Shown here in pieces: positions 43,564-53,696 of a stretch of DNA of 64,000 nucleotides. Each line of letters starts with the position of its first letter. The first letter of the stretch is position 1. Origin of the DNA: an uncultured Paracoccus sp. (GTDB taxonomy: Bacteria; Pseudomonadota; Alphaproteobacteria; Rhodobacterales; Rhodobacteraceae). The DNA lies in NCBI RefSeq assembly GCF_937873615.1, contig NZ_CALMYP010000067.1:1-64000 (forward strand). Direction: 5' to 3'. The notes under the pieces are model-generated. The model had not been told where the DNA came from and did no database searches. It worked only from the letters and a program-made list of their open reading frames with translations. A program made the translations under genes and the position numbers.

Positions 43564-44178
43564 ATGGACATGGCCGCGATCCTGACCGCTTTCGTGACGC
43601 TGTTCGTGGTCATCGACCCGATCGGCCTGGCGCCGCTGTTCATCGCGCTGACCCAAGGCATGAGCGATGCGCAAAGGCGGCGAATCGGCTGGCGTGCCAC
43701 CCTGATCGCAGCCATCCTGCTGACGCTTTTCGGCCTTGCCGGCGAGAATATCCTGACCGCCATCGGCATCTCGCTGCCGGCCTTCCGCATCGCCGGGGGG
43801 ATCCTGCTGTTTCTCACCGCGCTCGACATGCTGTTCGAGCGCCGGACCGAGCGGCGCGAGGGCCAATCCGCCGATCACGACCACGACCCCAGCGTGTTCC
43901 CGCTGGCGACCCCGCTTCTGGCCGGGCCGGGTGCCATGGCAACAATGATCCTGCTGGTGGGCGAGGATCCGGGTGCCGTTCATACGGCTTTGATCCTGCT
44001 GGTGATGTGCATGGTCCTTGGCACCGCAATGCTGCTGTTTCTTTTGGCCGGACCGCTGTCGCGCGCGCTTGGCCGGACCGGGACCATGGTGGTGACGCGG
44101 CTTCTGGGGATGCTGCTGGCGGCGCTGTCGATCCAGTTCATCCTTGACGGGTTGCGCGGCACGGGTCTGTTCACATGA
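43564..44178 (+). CDS. MarC-family integral membrane protein
   Basis: A 204-residue membrane protein with six hydrophobic spans, starting MDMAAILTAFVTLFVVIDPI. The family signature VIDPIGLAPLFIALTQ and the later FPLATPLLAGPGAMATMILL identify MarC/YchE. Despite the name, MarC has no proven role in antibiotic resistance and its substrate is unknown. I chose ATG 43564; an earlier in-frame start adds a poor N-terminus. It overlaps the downstream aspartic protease gene by 4 bp. Confidence 0.9.
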   Translation: MDMAAILTAFVTLFVVIDPIGLAPLFIALTQGMSDAQRRRIGWRATLIAAILLTLFGLAGENILTAIGISLPAFRIAGGILLFLTALDMLFERRTERREGQSADHDHDPSVFPLATPLLAGPGAMATMILLVGEDPGAVHTALILLVMCMVLGTAMLLFLLAGPLSRALGRTGTMVVTRLLGMLLAALSIQFILDGLRGTGLFT

Positions 44179-44747
44179 GCGACAACTGGCCGCGTATCGC
44201 CTATTTCGTCCTGCTGCTGATCGCGCTCAGCGGTTACCTGCTGGTCGAGATGCGCAAGGATTTCGGCAAGTCGCTGCGCCAGATGCTCGCCTGGGGGCTG
44301 ATCTTCCTCGGCCTGATCGCGGGTTTCGGGCTCTGGGACGATATCCGCAAGAATATCGCGCCGCCGCAGATCGTCGAGGGCAACCGGATCGAGTTGCCGA
44401 TGGCGGTCGACGGGCATTTCTATATCGACCTGCGCCTGAACGGGGTCGAGGTGCCCTTCATGGTCGATACCGGCGCCAGCGATATCGCGCTGCGCCGCAA
44501 GGATGCGGAACGCGCCGGGATCGAGATGGACCGGCTCAGCTATACCGGCTTCGCCTCGACCGCGAACGGGACCGTCTCGACCGCGCCGGTGCGCATCGGC
44601 CTGATCGAGATCGGCGATATCAGCGACGAGGATGTCCGCGCCGACGTGGTCGAGGGCGATCTGGATATCTCGCTTCTGGGCATGTCCTATCTGCGCCGCT
44701 TCGCCCGCGTGGGTTTCGAGGGCGAGACCATGGTGCTGGAACGCTGA
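44175..44747 (+). CDS. Membrane-anchored retropepsin-like aspartic protease (TIGR02281 type)
   Basis: A 190-residue protein with two N-terminal hydrophobic segments (about 8-24 and 37-55) and a single retropepsin-like domain: the catalytic motif is VPFMVDTGASDIALRRKDAE, and the second conserved region is LDISLLGMSYLRRF. These clan AA proteases act as dimers with the active site outside the membrane. The start overlaps the marC stop (ATGA). Substrates are not known. Confidence 0.85.
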   Translation: MSDNWPRIAYFVLLLIALSGYLLVEMRKDFGKSLRQMLAWGLIFLGLIAGFGLWDDIRKNIAPPQIVEGNRIELPMAVDGHFYIDLRLNGVEVPFMVDTGASDIALRRKDAERAGIEMDRLSYTGFASTANGTVSTAPVRIGLIEIGDISDEDVRADVVEGDLDISLLGMSYLRRFARVGFEGETMVLER

Positions 44748-44757
44748 GGCTTTCGGC

Positions 44758-45210
44758 CTAACGCTTCTTTTCCCAGCGACCGCCGGCTTCCGACCAGTAT
44801 TCCGCCTCGACGCCTGCGCCGGTCAGGGCGCGCCACTGATCGCGGGCGCGCTCGACAGCCGCCTGATCGTTGCCGTCGAAGATGATGCAGGTCCGGGCGA
44901 CGGCACCGGCTTCTTCCGCGCCGACCTCCACCCCGTCGATGGCCATGATGCAGTCGGGATTATTGGCGGCGGCGAGTGCTGCGGGGTCGCGCAAAAGGAC
45001 CGGCTGGCGGACGTCATGTGCGCCGCCCGCCAACCCGTGCGGCAGGAAACCGTCGCCCATCCAAAGCGCTTCATCCAGCCCTTCCAGCCGCGCCCGGTCG
45101 GGGCCGCGCAATTCCACCCGCCAGCCCGCGCCCATCGCCTTGCCGATCAGTTGCGGCAGCAGCGACGCGGCATTCGAGCGCGTCAGGTGATAGAAAAGCG
45201 CATTGCCCAT
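44758..45210 (-). CDS. holC: DNA polymerase III chi subunit
   Basis: A 150-residue protein similar to HolC, the clamp-loader accessory subunit that links the replication machinery to SSB. It begins GNALFYHLTRSNAASLLPQL and has GWRVELRGPDRARLEGLDEA, LWMGDGFLPHGLAG and ARTCIIFDGNDQAAVERARD. It follows pepA by 9 bp on the same strand, the usual pepA-holC pair of proteobacteria. Confidence 0.9.
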   Translation of the reverse strand: MGNALFYHLTRSNAASLLPQLIGKAMGAGWRVELRGPDRARLEGLDEALWMGDGFLPHGLAGGAHDVRQPVLLRDPAALAAANNPDCIMAIDGVEVGAEEAGAVARTCIIFDGNDQAAVERARDQWRALTGAGVEAEYWSEAGGRWEKKR

Positions 45211-45219
45211 GGCCCCCGA

Positions 45220-46701
45220 TCAGCCCTCGTAATTGTCGCGGATCATGCGGTTCAGCGTCATCACCCCCCAGCCCGAGGCGCCCTTCGGGGCCAGATCCGT
45301 CGCACCGGGCGGCAGCGCCACCCCGGCAATGTCCAGATGCACCCAAGGCTGGTCCTCGCGGATGAAGCGCTGCAGGAACTGCGCCGCCGTGATCGAACCC
45401 GCCGGGCGACCGCCGGTGTTTTTCATGTCCGCCAGCCGGCAGTCGATCAGCTTGTCATAGGCCGGTGCCAGCGGCAGCCGCCATGCGCCTTCGCCCTCGG
45501 CCCGGGCGGCCTCCAGCACCTGCCCGGCAAAGGCATCGTCATTCGAGAAGACGCCGGCATTTTCGTGACCGAGCGCGATGATGACGGCCCCGGTCAGCGT
45601 CGCCAGATCGACCACCGCCGCAGGCTCGAACCGGGTCTGCGCGTACCAGAGCACATCTGCCAGCACCAGCCGCCCCTCGGCATCGGTATTGACGACCTCG
45701 ATCGTGTCGCCCTTCATGGAGTGCACGATATCGCCCGGACGCTGTGCGGCACCGTCGGGCATGTTCTCGACCAGACCCACAAGACCCACGACATTGGCCT
45801 TGGCCCGGCGCAGCGCCAGCGTGCGCATGACGCCGGCGACGACGCCCGCGCCGCCCATATCCATGGTCATTTCTTCCATGCCCGCCGCCGGCTTGATAGA
45901 AATCCCGCCAGTGTCGAAGACCACGCCCTTGCCGACCAGAGCGACCGGCGCCTGATCCTTCCTGCCGCCATTCCAGCGCATCACCACGACCTTGGAGGGC
46001 GACACCGACCCCTGCCCGACCGCCAGAAGCGCCCGCATCCCGAGCTTTTCCAGATCGGCCTCTTCCAGCACCTCGACATCGAGGCCCAGGGCCTCCATCG
46101 CCTTCAGCCGGTCGGCGAAATCGCTGGTGGTCAGGACATTTGCCGGCTCATTGACGAGATCGCGGGTGAAGAAGACGCCCTCGGCCACGGCGGCATGATC
46201 GCCGGCGGATTTCGCCAGAGCCTCTGGCTTTGCCGCCATGAAGGTGACGCGGGGACGGGCGGAACCGCTGGTTTCCCCGTCCTCGGGCTTCTTCGACTTG
46301 TAGACCGAGAAGTCATAGCCGCGCAGCGCCAGACCCAGGGCAACCTCGGCTGCCTGCGGATGGGTGCCTGCCATGACCAGCACTTCGCCCTTGCCGAGTG
46401 CCGCGCCGATGGTCGCGCCGGCCCGGCGCGCCTCCACCACGCTGGCCTTGCGCGGCAGCTTGACCAGCAGGACCGATTCGGCAGCCCAGCCCGCCGGCCA
46501 GGCCAGTTTCAGCGCCTCGCCCGGTTTCAGCTTCTGAAAATCGCTCGACCCCAGAGCGCGCGACAAGGCCGCGCGCGCGCCCCGCGCCAGCCGTGCCGGC
46601 AACTTGCCGCCATCGTCCAGGATCATCGCGATCCGGCCTTCGCGCGCGGTCAGGCCTTCGGTTGCGGTTTCTGCGAATCGGATCTCGACCGGATGGGTCA
46701 T
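45220..46701 (-). CDS. pepA: Leucyl (cytosol) aminopeptidase
   Basis: A 493-residue M17-family enzyme that removes N-terminal residues from peptides using two metal ions. The metal and active-site motifs are VALVGKGVVFDTGGISIKPA and the signature NTDAEGRLVLADVL. The N-terminal domain (about 1-170) is variable, as usual. The ATG at 46701 follows AGGAGTGCCCC. It forms a two-gene unit with holC. E. coli PepA also binds DNA in Xer recombination, but that need not apply here. Confidence 0.95.
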   Translation of the reverse strand: MTHPVEIRFAETATEGLTAREGRIAMILDDGGKLPARLARGARAALSRALGSSDFQKLKPGEALKLAWPAGWAAESVLLVKLPRKASVVEARRAGATIGAALGKGEVLVMAGTHPQAAEVALGLALRGYDFSVYKSKKPEDGETSGSARPRVTFMAAKPEALAKSAGDHAAVAEGVFFTRDLVNEPANVLTTSDFADRLKAMEALGLDVEVLEEADLEKLGMRALLAVGQGSVSPSKVVVMRWNGGRKDQAPVALVGKGVVFDTGGISIKPAAGMEEMTMDMGGAGVVAGVMRTLALRRAKANVVGLVGLVENMPDGAAQRPGDIVHSMKGDTIEVVNTDAEGRLVLADVLWYAQTRFEPAAVVDLATLTGAVIIALGHENAGVFSNDDAFAGQVLEAARAEGEGAWRLPLAPAYDKLIDCRLADMKNTGGRPAGSITAAQFLQRFIREDQPWVHLDIAGVALPPGATDLAPKGASGWGVMTLNRMIRDNYEG

Positions 46702-46848
46702 GGGGCACTCCTGTCTGCGTTGCCGTGAAACCTATCCCCGCCGCCCGCGCTTGACCAGAGAGAGGCCCGGACCATCCCCGGATAAAGGCCGGGCTTCCCC
46801 AAAGCCGCGACAGGGGCTAATCAGGTCGCAGCCCGAAGGACCGTGTGC

Positions 46849-47988
46849 ATGACCAGCATCGACCGTTACATTCTGAAAACGATGCTGATCTTCTTCGGCT
46901 TCTTCGCGCTCGTGCTGGTCGCGGTCTATTGGGTGAACCGCGCCGTGTCGCTGTTCGAACGCCTGATCGGCGACGGCCAGACCGCGCTCGTGGTGCTGGA
47001 ATTCACCCTGCTGACGCTGCCCTTGGTGATCTCGGTCGTGCTGCCGGTCGCGGCCTTCGCGGCCACCGCCTATGGCACCAACCGCCTGTCCGGCGAATCC
47101 GAGCTTGTGGCCATGCAGGCCGCCGGCCTTTCTCCCTGGCGGCTGGCGCGGCCGGTGCTGATCTTCGGCTTTCTGGTCAGCCTCATGGTGGCGGTGCTGG
47201 TCCATGCGCTTGTGCCTGCGGCGCGGGCGCAGCTGGCGGCACGGCAGGACCAGATCGCCGAGAACGTGACCGCGCAGTTCATGCGGCCGGGCGTCTTTCA
47301 ATACCCGGTCAGCGGCATCACCCTGTTCATCCGAGAGATTTCCCCGGTGGGAGAGCTTGAGGGCGTCTTCCTTGAAGATGCGCGCAATGGCGAGGTTGCC
47401 ACCTCCTACAGCGCCGAGAAGGCGCTGATCGTGAAATCCGAGACCGGCCCCAAGCTGATCATGCTGAACGGGATGATCCAGTCGCTGCGACCGGGCGAGA
47501 CCGCGCAGCGCCTTTCGGTGACGCGCTTCGACGACATGGCCTATGATCTGGCCGCGATGTTCGGCGGATCGTCGAAAAGCGGGCGCGACCTGCGCGATTA
47601 TTCGACGAAACGGCTGATGTTGCCCGATCAGGCGCTGCTCGACGCGACCGGGGCCACGCCGGCCCAGGCCCGGCTGGAAGCGCATGAGCGGATCGCCCAG
47701 CCCCTGCTGTCGCCCGTGGCGGCGATGCTGGGCTTTGCCGCGCTTCTGGTCGGCGGCTTCTCTCGCTTCGGGGTCTGGCGCCAGATCGCCTGGGCCGTGG
47801 TCGCGCTGATCTTCGTGCAACTGCTGAGCAACTGGGCCGCGAGCCAGGCGGGCGAGGATGCCGCGAAATGGCCGCTCGTCTACCTGCCGGCGCTTGTCGG
47901 CACCGCGATCTGCATCACGCTTCTGTGGCTGGCGGCCCGGCCGCGCAAACCGCGACCCGGCATTCATGACGTCGAGGCTGCGACATGA
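46849..47988 (+). CDS. lptF: LPS export permease LptF
   Basis: A 379-residue inner-membrane protein with six spans around a periplasmic beta-jellyroll (about 135-270). It starts MTSIDRYILKTMLIFFGFFA and has LSGESELVAMQAAGLSPWRL, the coupling segment for the LptB ATPase. With LptG and LptB it extracts lipopolysaccharide from the inner membrane. ATG 46849 is preferred over GTG 46843. It overlaps lptG by 4 bp and is divergent from pepA. Confidence 0.93.
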   Translation: MTSIDRYILKTMLIFFGFFALVLVAVYWVNRAVSLFERLIGDGQTALVVLEFTLLTLPLVISVVLPVAAFAATAYGTNRLSGESELVAMQAAGLSPWRLARPVLIFGFLVSLMVAVLVHALVPAARAQLAARQDQIAENVTAQFMRPGVFQYPVSGITLFIREISPVGELEGVFLEDARNGEVATSYSAEKALIVKSETGPKLIMLNGMIQSLRPGETAQRLSVTRFDDMAYDLAAMFGGSSKSGRDLRDYSTKRLMLPDQALLDATGATPAQARLEAHERIAQPLLSPVAAMLGFAALLVGGFSRFGVWRQIAWAVVALIFVQLLSNWAASQAGEDAAKWPLVYLPALVGTAICITLLWLAARPRKPRPGIHDVEAAT

Positions 47989-49085
47989 TCCTGGCCCGCT
48001 ATGTCGCCAATCGCTACCTGCGCGCCTTCCTGCTGCTGGCCGGGGTGTTTCTGGCCATCCTGCTGCTGATCGACATGGTCGAACAGATCCGGCGGTTTGC
48101 CGATAATGGCATCACGCTTGGCGATGCGGCGGAACTTTCGGCGCTGGCAGTGGCGGGCAGCTTCTATACCATTCTGCCGCTGATCGGGCTTCTGGCGGCG
48201 ATCATGCTGTTTCTGGCGCTGTCGCGATCCTCGGAAATGGTGGCGATCCGGGCGTCCGGGCGTTCGGCCCTGCGCGTGGTGGCGGCACCTGCGGTCATGG
48301 CGGCACTGATCGGGATATTCGCGGTTGCGGTGCTGAACCCAATGGTGGCGGCAACCGAATCGAAATACTCGGCCGCTACGGCGCGCATCGAATCGGGCAC
48401 GACGCAGACCGTCAGCATCAGCGAGGACGCGCTCTGGCTGCGGCAGGCGATGGGCCAGGATGGCGGCCAGATGATGATCCGCGCCGCCCGCAGCAGCCCC
48501 GACGCGACCACGCTTTATGATGCGAGCTTCGTGATCTATGAGCCCACCATCGGCCCGGCCACCCGGATCGAGGCGCGCGAGGCGGTGCTGGCCGATGGCA
48601 ACTGGCAGCTTCGCGATGTCAAGCGGTGGTCGCTGACCGACCCCAACCCCGAGGCCACCGCCAGCCGCGCCGACGCGATGTCGCTGCCGACCGAATTGAC
48701 CGCCGACCGCATCCGCGACGGCTTCGGCAGCCCGCAGGCGATCCCGGTCTGGGAATTGCCGGCCTATATCGCCGGGCTGGAGCGGGCAGGCTTTTCCGCC
48801 CTGCGCCACCGGGTCTGGCTGCAGATGGAACTGGCCCTGCCGCTGACGCTGGCGGCGATGGTGCTGGTCGCCTCGGTCTTCACCATCCGCCACATGCGCG
48901 GGCGCAAGACCGGCGGGCTGGTCATGGCCGCCTTCACCTGCGGGCTGGCGCTTTTCTTCCTGCGCAGCATGGCGCAGGTTCTGGGTGACAGCGCGGGCCT
49001 GCCGCCGGCCTTCGCGGGCTGGGCGCCGCCGGTCATCGCGCTGCTGTTTTCGATCGGCGCGCTGCTGCAACTTGAGGACGGATGA
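47985..49085 (+). CDS. lptG: LPS export permease LptG
   Basis: A 366-residue partner of LptF with the same six-span plus jellyroll layout: ILARYVANRYLRAFLLLAGV at the start, LSRSSEMVAIRASGRSALRV in the cytoplasmic coupling region, and RHRVWLQMELALPLTLAAMV late. Its ATG overlaps lptF and its stop overlaps lptD, so the three transport proteins are produced from one coupled message. Confidence 0.93.
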   Translation: MILARYVANRYLRAFLLLAGVFLAILLLIDMVEQIRRFADNGITLGDAAELSALAVAGSFYTILPLIGLLAAIMLFLALSRSSEMVAIRASGRSALRVVAAPAVMAALIGIFAVAVLNPMVAATESKYSAATARIESGTTQTVSISEDALWLRQAMGQDGGQMMIRAARSSPDATTLYDASFVIYEPTIGPATRIEAREAVLADGNWQLRDVKRWSLTDPNPEATASRADAMSLPTELTADRIRDGFGSPQAIPVWELPAYIAGLERAGFSALRHRVWLQMELALPLTLAAMVLVASVFTIRHMRGRKTGGLVMAAFTCGLALFFLRSMAQVLGDSAGLPPAFAGWAPPVIALLFSIGALLQLEDG

Positions 49086-51424
49086 TGATAAGCCGCCTGA
49101 CAATCGCATCGCTCTGCCTTGCGGCGGCCCCGGCCTTCGGTCAGGACATGACCGAGCCGCCGTGGTGGACCACCGATCCCGCCTATGCCGATGTCGATGG
49201 GCCCGCCCTTGCCCCGACCGAGAGCCGCGATCTGAACGCGCCCTATGCCGACGGGACCGAACTCAGCCGGCTGACCCGCTCTGTCAGCACCCGCCCGCGC
49301 GACGTGACCATTTCGGACGGGGGCGGTCAGGCCGGGGACGAGGGCGGCGCGGCAACGCTGCTGGCCGATTACATCACGCTGTCGGGCGACCGGACGCTGA
49401 CCGCCTCGGGCGGGGTGGTGGTCTGGTATCAGGGCGCAAGGCTTGTCGCCGATCAGGTCCGCTATGACGGCGGCACCGGGGCCATGACCGTGACCGGCCC
49501 GATCCACCTGACCCGACCCGGCCAGGCCGGCACCGAGGACGAGGCGATCCTGATCGCCGATGAGGCCCAGCTGAGCCAGGACATGCGCGAGGGCATGTTG
49601 CGCGGTGCCCGCGCGGTGCTGGCCCGCGAGATGCAACTGGCCGCGACCGAGGCGGTTCTGTCCGGCAATGGCCGCTTCACCACGCTGAACCATGTCGTCG
49701 CCTCCTCCTGCCGGATCTGCGCCGAAGACCCGATCCCGCTGTGGGAGGTGCGCGCCCGTCAGATCGTGCATGACGACGAATTGAACGTGCTGGTCTTCGA
49801 CCACCCGCAACTGCGCGCCTTCGGCCTGCCCATCGGTGCCTGGCCGGGCCGCGTCACCGCCCCCGATCCCACGGTCGACCGCATGTCGGGCTTCCTGCGC
49901 CCGAACTTCCGCACCACCTCGAATCTCGGCTTCGGGGTGATGGTGCCCTATTTCAAGACGCTCGGGCTACATGCCGACCTGACGGTGACGCCCTATCTTT
50001 CGGCCTCGCGGACCTCGACGCTGATGCTGCGCTATCGCCAGGCCTATTGGAACGGCGCGATGGAATGGAACGGCGCCATCACCCGCGACGATATCCGCGA
50101 CGGCGAGACCCGCGGCTATCTGTTCGGTGCCGCGCAGTGGGAATTGCCGCGCGGCTACAAGCTGGGCCTGCAGATCCAGCTCACTTCGGATGACGGCTAT
50201 CTGCTGGATTACGACATCTCGGATGCCGACCGGTTGTGGAGCGGGCTGACGCTGGAGCGGGTCACCGCCGACAAGCTGGTCTGGGCGCGGGTCGGCAATT
50301 ACCACTCGCTGCGCGATGACGAGGACAATTCGACCTCGCCCGCTCAGGTCGCCGACGTGATGTGGATCCGGCGCTGGCAGACCGGCGGCGGGCAGGCGCA
50401 ACTGCAATGGTCGGTCCATGCCCATCGCCGCCCCTCCAGCAAGGATATCATCGGGCGCGACATGGCGCGCGGCTCGATCGCGTTCGACTGGCAGCGGATG
50501 CAGATCCTGCGGGGCGGGCTGGTGGCGCGGGGCGCAGCCGGGATCGACGCCGACATCTTCGCCATCGGCGATGACAGCCGCTATGATCGCACCGTGACCC
50601 GCGTCACCCCATGGCTCTCGACCGAGTTGCGCTTTCCGATGACCGGCAGCGACGGTTATGCCTCCTATGTGCTGGAACCGGTGGCGCAACTGGTCTGGTC
50701 GCCCGACCGCGATCAGGACGATATCCCGAACGAGGACAGCCGGCAGGTCGAATTCGACGAGGGCAACCTGTTCTCGCTGTCGCGCTATCCGGGCTGGGAC
50801 GTTCAGGAAACCGGGCTCAGGGCGAATCTGGGTATCACCTGGACGCGCTTCGATCCGACCGGCTGGTCGCTGGCATTTGCCGCCGGGCGGGTTTACCGCA
50901 ATCTCGACAACAGCGACGACAACACCACATCGCTGCTGCAACGCGGCAATCGCTCGGACTGGCTGATTGCCGGGCATTACGCCAACAATAACGGCCTGAC
51001 CATCGCCAATCGCGCGCTGCTGGACGACGATCTCAACGTCACCCGGGACGAGCTTCGCATCGGCTGGCTTCGCCCCGGGCTGCAATTCGGCCTTGGCTAT
51101 CTGTGGATGGAGGCCGACCAGTTCGAGGATCGCAGCCGCGACCTGTCGGAACTGACCAGCGAGATCGGCTGGCAAATGGCCGAGGGCTGGTGGGCAAATG
51201 CCTATGGTCGCTACGATATCGAGGAAAGCACCGCCCATAAGGCCGGCTTCGGGCTGACCTATCGCAATGAATGCGTGAGTGTCGAGCTGGCGGCCTCGCG
51301 GCGCTTTACCGATACCGAGGAGGTAGATCCCTCGACCGATATCGACCTGTCGATCCGCCTTGGCGGTTTCGGGCGCGCACCGGCCGGCAAGGGCACGGTG
51401 GCGCGGCGCAATTGCTTGCGCTAG
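49082..51424 (+). CDS. lptD: LPS-assembly outer membrane protein LptD
   Basis: A 780-residue outer-membrane protein with a signal peptide (about 1-20, ending AAPAFG), an OstA/LptA-like periplasmic domain (about 85-230) and a C-terminal 26-stranded-type barrel rich in alternating aromatic strands. The paired Cys residues in SSCRICAEDP and the C-terminal ECVSVELAASRRF and RRNCLR could give the family disulfides. It inserts LPS in the outer leaflet. The ATG overlaps the lptG stop; a second ATG follows directly. Confidence 0.93.
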   Translation: MMISRLTIASLCLAAAPAFGQDMTEPPWWTTDPAYADVDGPALAPTESRDLNAPYADGTELSRLTRSVSTRPRDVTISDGGGQAGDEGGAATLLADYITLSGDRTLTASGGVVVWYQGARLVADQVRYDGGTGAMTVTGPIHLTRPGQAGTEDEAILIADEAQLSQDMREGMLRGARAVLAREMQLAATEAVLSGNGRFTTLNHVVASSCRICAEDPIPLWEVRARQIVHDDELNVLVFDHPQLRAFGLPIGAWPGRVTAPDPTVDRMSGFLRPNFRTTSNLGFGVMVPYFKTLGLHADLTVTPYLSASRTSTLMLRYRQAYWNGAMEWNGAITRDDIRDGETRGYLFGAAQWELPRGYKLGLQIQLTSDDGYLLDYDISDADRLWSGLTLERVTADKLVWARVGNYHSLRDDEDNSTSPAQVADVMWIRRWQTGGGQAQLQWSVHAHRRPSSKDIIGRDMARGSIAFDWQRMQILRGGLVARGAAGIDADIFAIGDDSRYDRTVTRVTPWLSTELRFPMTGSDGYASYVLEPVAQLVWSPDRDQDDIPNEDSRQVEFDEGNLFSLSRYPGWDVQETGLRANLGITWTRFDPTGWSLAFAAGRVYRNLDNSDDNTTSLLQRGNRSDWLIAGHYANNNGLTIANRALLDDDLNVTRDELRIGWLRPGLQFGLGYLWMEADQFEDRSRDLSELTSEIGWQMAEGWWANAYGRYDIEESTAHKAGFGLTYRNECVSVELAASRRFTDTEEVDPSTDIDLSIRLGGFGRAPAGKGTVARRNCLR

Positions 51425-51457
51425 ATTGGCGGCAAATCAAAAGGGGGCATGGGTTTC

Positions 51458-52723
51458 ATGCGGCAGTTTCTTATCTCCATGGCGCTCGCGGCAGCCCTGA
51501 CCGGGCCAGGCGCGGCCCCGGTGCTGGCACAGGATTTCTCGCCGGTCGTCTATATCAACAATTCCGTCGTCACCCGCTACGAGATCCAGCAACGGCAGCG
51601 CTTCATGAAGGTGCTGAACGCGCCCGACCAAAGCGAGGCCGAGGTCGAGAAGGCCCTGATCGAGGACCGTCTGCGTCTGGCATCCGCCCGCCAGCTTGGC
51701 GTCGAGGTCAGCGACGAAGGGCTGGAACAGGGTCTGTCGGAATTCGCCGGTCGCGCCGGGATGAGCACGGGCGAGTTCATTCAAGTGCTGGAAAAGAATG
51801 GCGTCGACCGCCAGGCCTATCGCGATTTCGTCAAGGCCGGCGTCGCCTGGCGAGAGGTCATCCGCCGCCGCATCGCCCCGACGATCAGCGTCTCGGACGC
51901 CGAGGTCGATCAGGCATTGAAGCGCATCGTCGAGACCCCGCTGATCAAGCAGGTCCTGCTGTCGGAACTGATCATGCCCGCCCCGCCCGGCCAGGAAGAG
52001 GCCGTGCAGGCCCGGGCCGAACAGATCCGCGCCAGCGTCCGCAGCGAGGGCGGCTTTGCCGATGCCGCGCGGCGCTATTCGGCCACGCCCTCGGCCGGGC
52101 GCGGCGGTCGGCTGGAATGGATGGCGGTCGAGAACATGCCGCCAAGCCTGCGCCAGATCATCCTCGGGCTGCAGCCGGGCCAGATGACCCCGCCGCTGAC
52201 CGTTCCGGGCGCGGTGGTGATGTTCTATCTGCGCGACACCCAGGGCGAATTGCGCCCCGGTGCCAGCGAACAGCAGCTGGATTACATGACCGTCACCTTC
52301 GCCAGCATGGCCGATGCCCAGAACGCCGCCTCGCTGGCGCGCTCCTGCGACGAGCTTTACGTCTTCGCCAATGGCCTGCCCGACCAGCAGGTGCAGCGCA
52401 CCGATGCGAGCCAGGGCGCGGTGCCGGAATATGTCGCCATCCGCCTTGCCTCGATGGACAAGAACGAGGCGACGGTGACGGATCGCGGCGGCGCGGGCGA
52501 GGTGCTGATGCTGTGCGATCGCCGCCCGGCGCTGCTGGCCGGGCTGGATGCAGGCCCCGTGGCCACCGCCAGCACAGAAGGCGAGACGGTGACCGAGGCC
52601 GATCCCAATGCCCTGCCCGAACGCGATTCCGTGCGCGAGCAGATCTTCAACCGCAAGATCGGCCTCGCCTCGGACGCCTATCTGGCCGAATTGCGCGCCG
52701 ATGCGGTGATCCGGAGGCCCTGA
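51458..52723 (+). CDS. Periplasmic SurA-like peptidylprolyl isomerase/chaperone
   Basis: A 421-residue secreted chaperone with signal peptide (MRQFLISMALAAALTGPGAA, then PVLAQ), a SurA N-terminal helical domain (FSPVVYINNSVVTRYEIQQR and LIEDRLRLASARQLGVEVSD) and one parvulin-like PPIase region (about 175-270). SurA delivers outer-membrane proteins such as LptD, encoded just upstream. ATG 51458 is chosen over 51449 because the AAGGGGG site is too close to the latter. E. coli SurA has two parvulin domains; this one appears to have one, as in other alphaproteobacteria. Confidence 0.88.
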   Translation: MRQFLISMALAAALTGPGAAPVLAQDFSPVVYINNSVVTRYEIQQRQRFMKVLNAPDQSEAEVEKALIEDRLRLASARQLGVEVSDEGLEQGLSEFAGRAGMSTGEFIQVLEKNGVDRQAYRDFVKAGVAWREVIRRRIAPTISVSDAEVDQALKRIVETPLIKQVLLSELIMPAPPGQEEAVQARAEQIRASVRSEGGFADAARRYSATPSAGRGGRLEWMAVENMPPSLRQIILGLQPGQMTPPLTVPGAVVMFYLRDTQGELRPGASEQQLDYMTVTFASMADAQNAASLARSCDELYVFANGLPDQQVQRTDASQGAVPEYVAIRLASMDKNEATVTDRGGAGEVLMLCDRRPALLAGLDAGPVATASTEGETVTEADPNALPERDSVREQIFNRKIGLASDAYLAELRADAVIRRP

Positions 52724-52724
52724 C

Positions 52725-53696
52725 ATGGCGCGGCCGGTCATCGTCACCTGCGGGGAACCGGCCGGGATCGGACCGGAGCTTGCGCCCCTGATGACCGCCG
52801 CCCGCGTGCCGATGGTCTGGCTGGGCGATCCCCGCCACCTGCCGCAGGGTTGCGCCTGGGCCGAGATCGCCTCGCCAGAGGCTGACCTGCCCGAAGGCGT
52901 GCTGCCGGTCCTGCGTCACGATTTCGCCGGCCCCGCCATACCGGGCCGACCGGAGCCAGCCAATGCGCAGGGCGTCATCGACGTGATCGCCCGCGCCGTG
53001 ACGCTGGTGAGCGAGGGCAAGGCCTCGGCCATCTGCACCCTGCCGATCAACAAGAAGGCGCTGAAGGACGGCGCCGGCTTCCCCTTCCCCGGCCATACCG
53101 AATATCTCGCCCATCTCGCCGGCGGGGCGGATGTGGTCATGATGCTCGCCTCGACCACGGTCCAGCCGCCCTGCCGGGTGGTACCGGCCACGATCCATGT
53201 CGCCATTTCCGAAGTGCCGGCCCTGCTGACACCCGCGCTTCTGGAACGGGCGATCCGCCTCACCCGCGACGGGCTGATCCGCGATTTCGGCATTGCCGCG
53301 CCGCGCCTCGCCGTGGCCGGGCTGAACCCCCATGCCGGCGAAGGCGGCGCCATGGGGCGCGAGGAAACCGACTGGATCGCCCCGCTGCTGGACCGGCTGC
53401 GGGCCGAAGGGCTCGACATCGCCGGCCCCCTGCCCGCCGATACCATGTTCCACGCCCCGGCCCGGACACGCTATAACGGCGCGATCTGCGCCTATCACGA
53501 TCAGGCGCTGATCCCGATCAAGACGCTGGATTTCGCCGGCGGGGTGAATGTCACGCTGGGTCTGCCCTTCATCCGCACCTCGCCCGATCACGGCACCGCC
53601 TTCGATATCGCGGGGCAGGGCCGCGCCGATGCGGCAAGCGCCATCGCCGCCCTGCGCATGGCCTGGGACATGGCCGGGGCCAGGGGCACGAGATGA
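52725..53696 (+). CDS. pdxA: 4-hydroxythreonine-4-phosphate dehydrogenase
   Basis: A 323-residue NAD-dependent metalloenzyme of pyridoxal phosphate synthesis. It starts [20 protein letters not shown] and has [11 protein letters not shown], the metal-binding [16 protein letters not shown] and [16 protein letters not shown], and the C-terminal INVTLG-like [20 protein letters not shown]. It begins 1 bp after the SurA-like gene and overlaps rsmA by 4 bp. The surA-pdxA-rsmA order is conserved in proteobacteria. Confidence 0.95.
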   Translation: MARPVIVTCGEPAGIGPELAPLMTAARVPMVWLGDPRHLPQGCAWAEIASPEADLPEGVLPVLRHDFAGPAIPGRPEPANAQGVIDVIARAVTLVSEGKASAICTLPINKKALKDGAGFPFPGHTEYLAHLAGGADVVMMLASTTVQPPCRVVPATIHVAISEVPALLTPALLERAIRLTRDGLIRDFGIAAPRLAVAGLNPHAGEGGAMGREETDWIAPLLDRLRAEGLDIAGPLPADTMFHAPARTRYNGAICAYHDQALIPIKTLDFAGGVNVTLGLPFIRTSPDHGTAFDIAGQGRADAASAIAALRMAWDMAGARGTR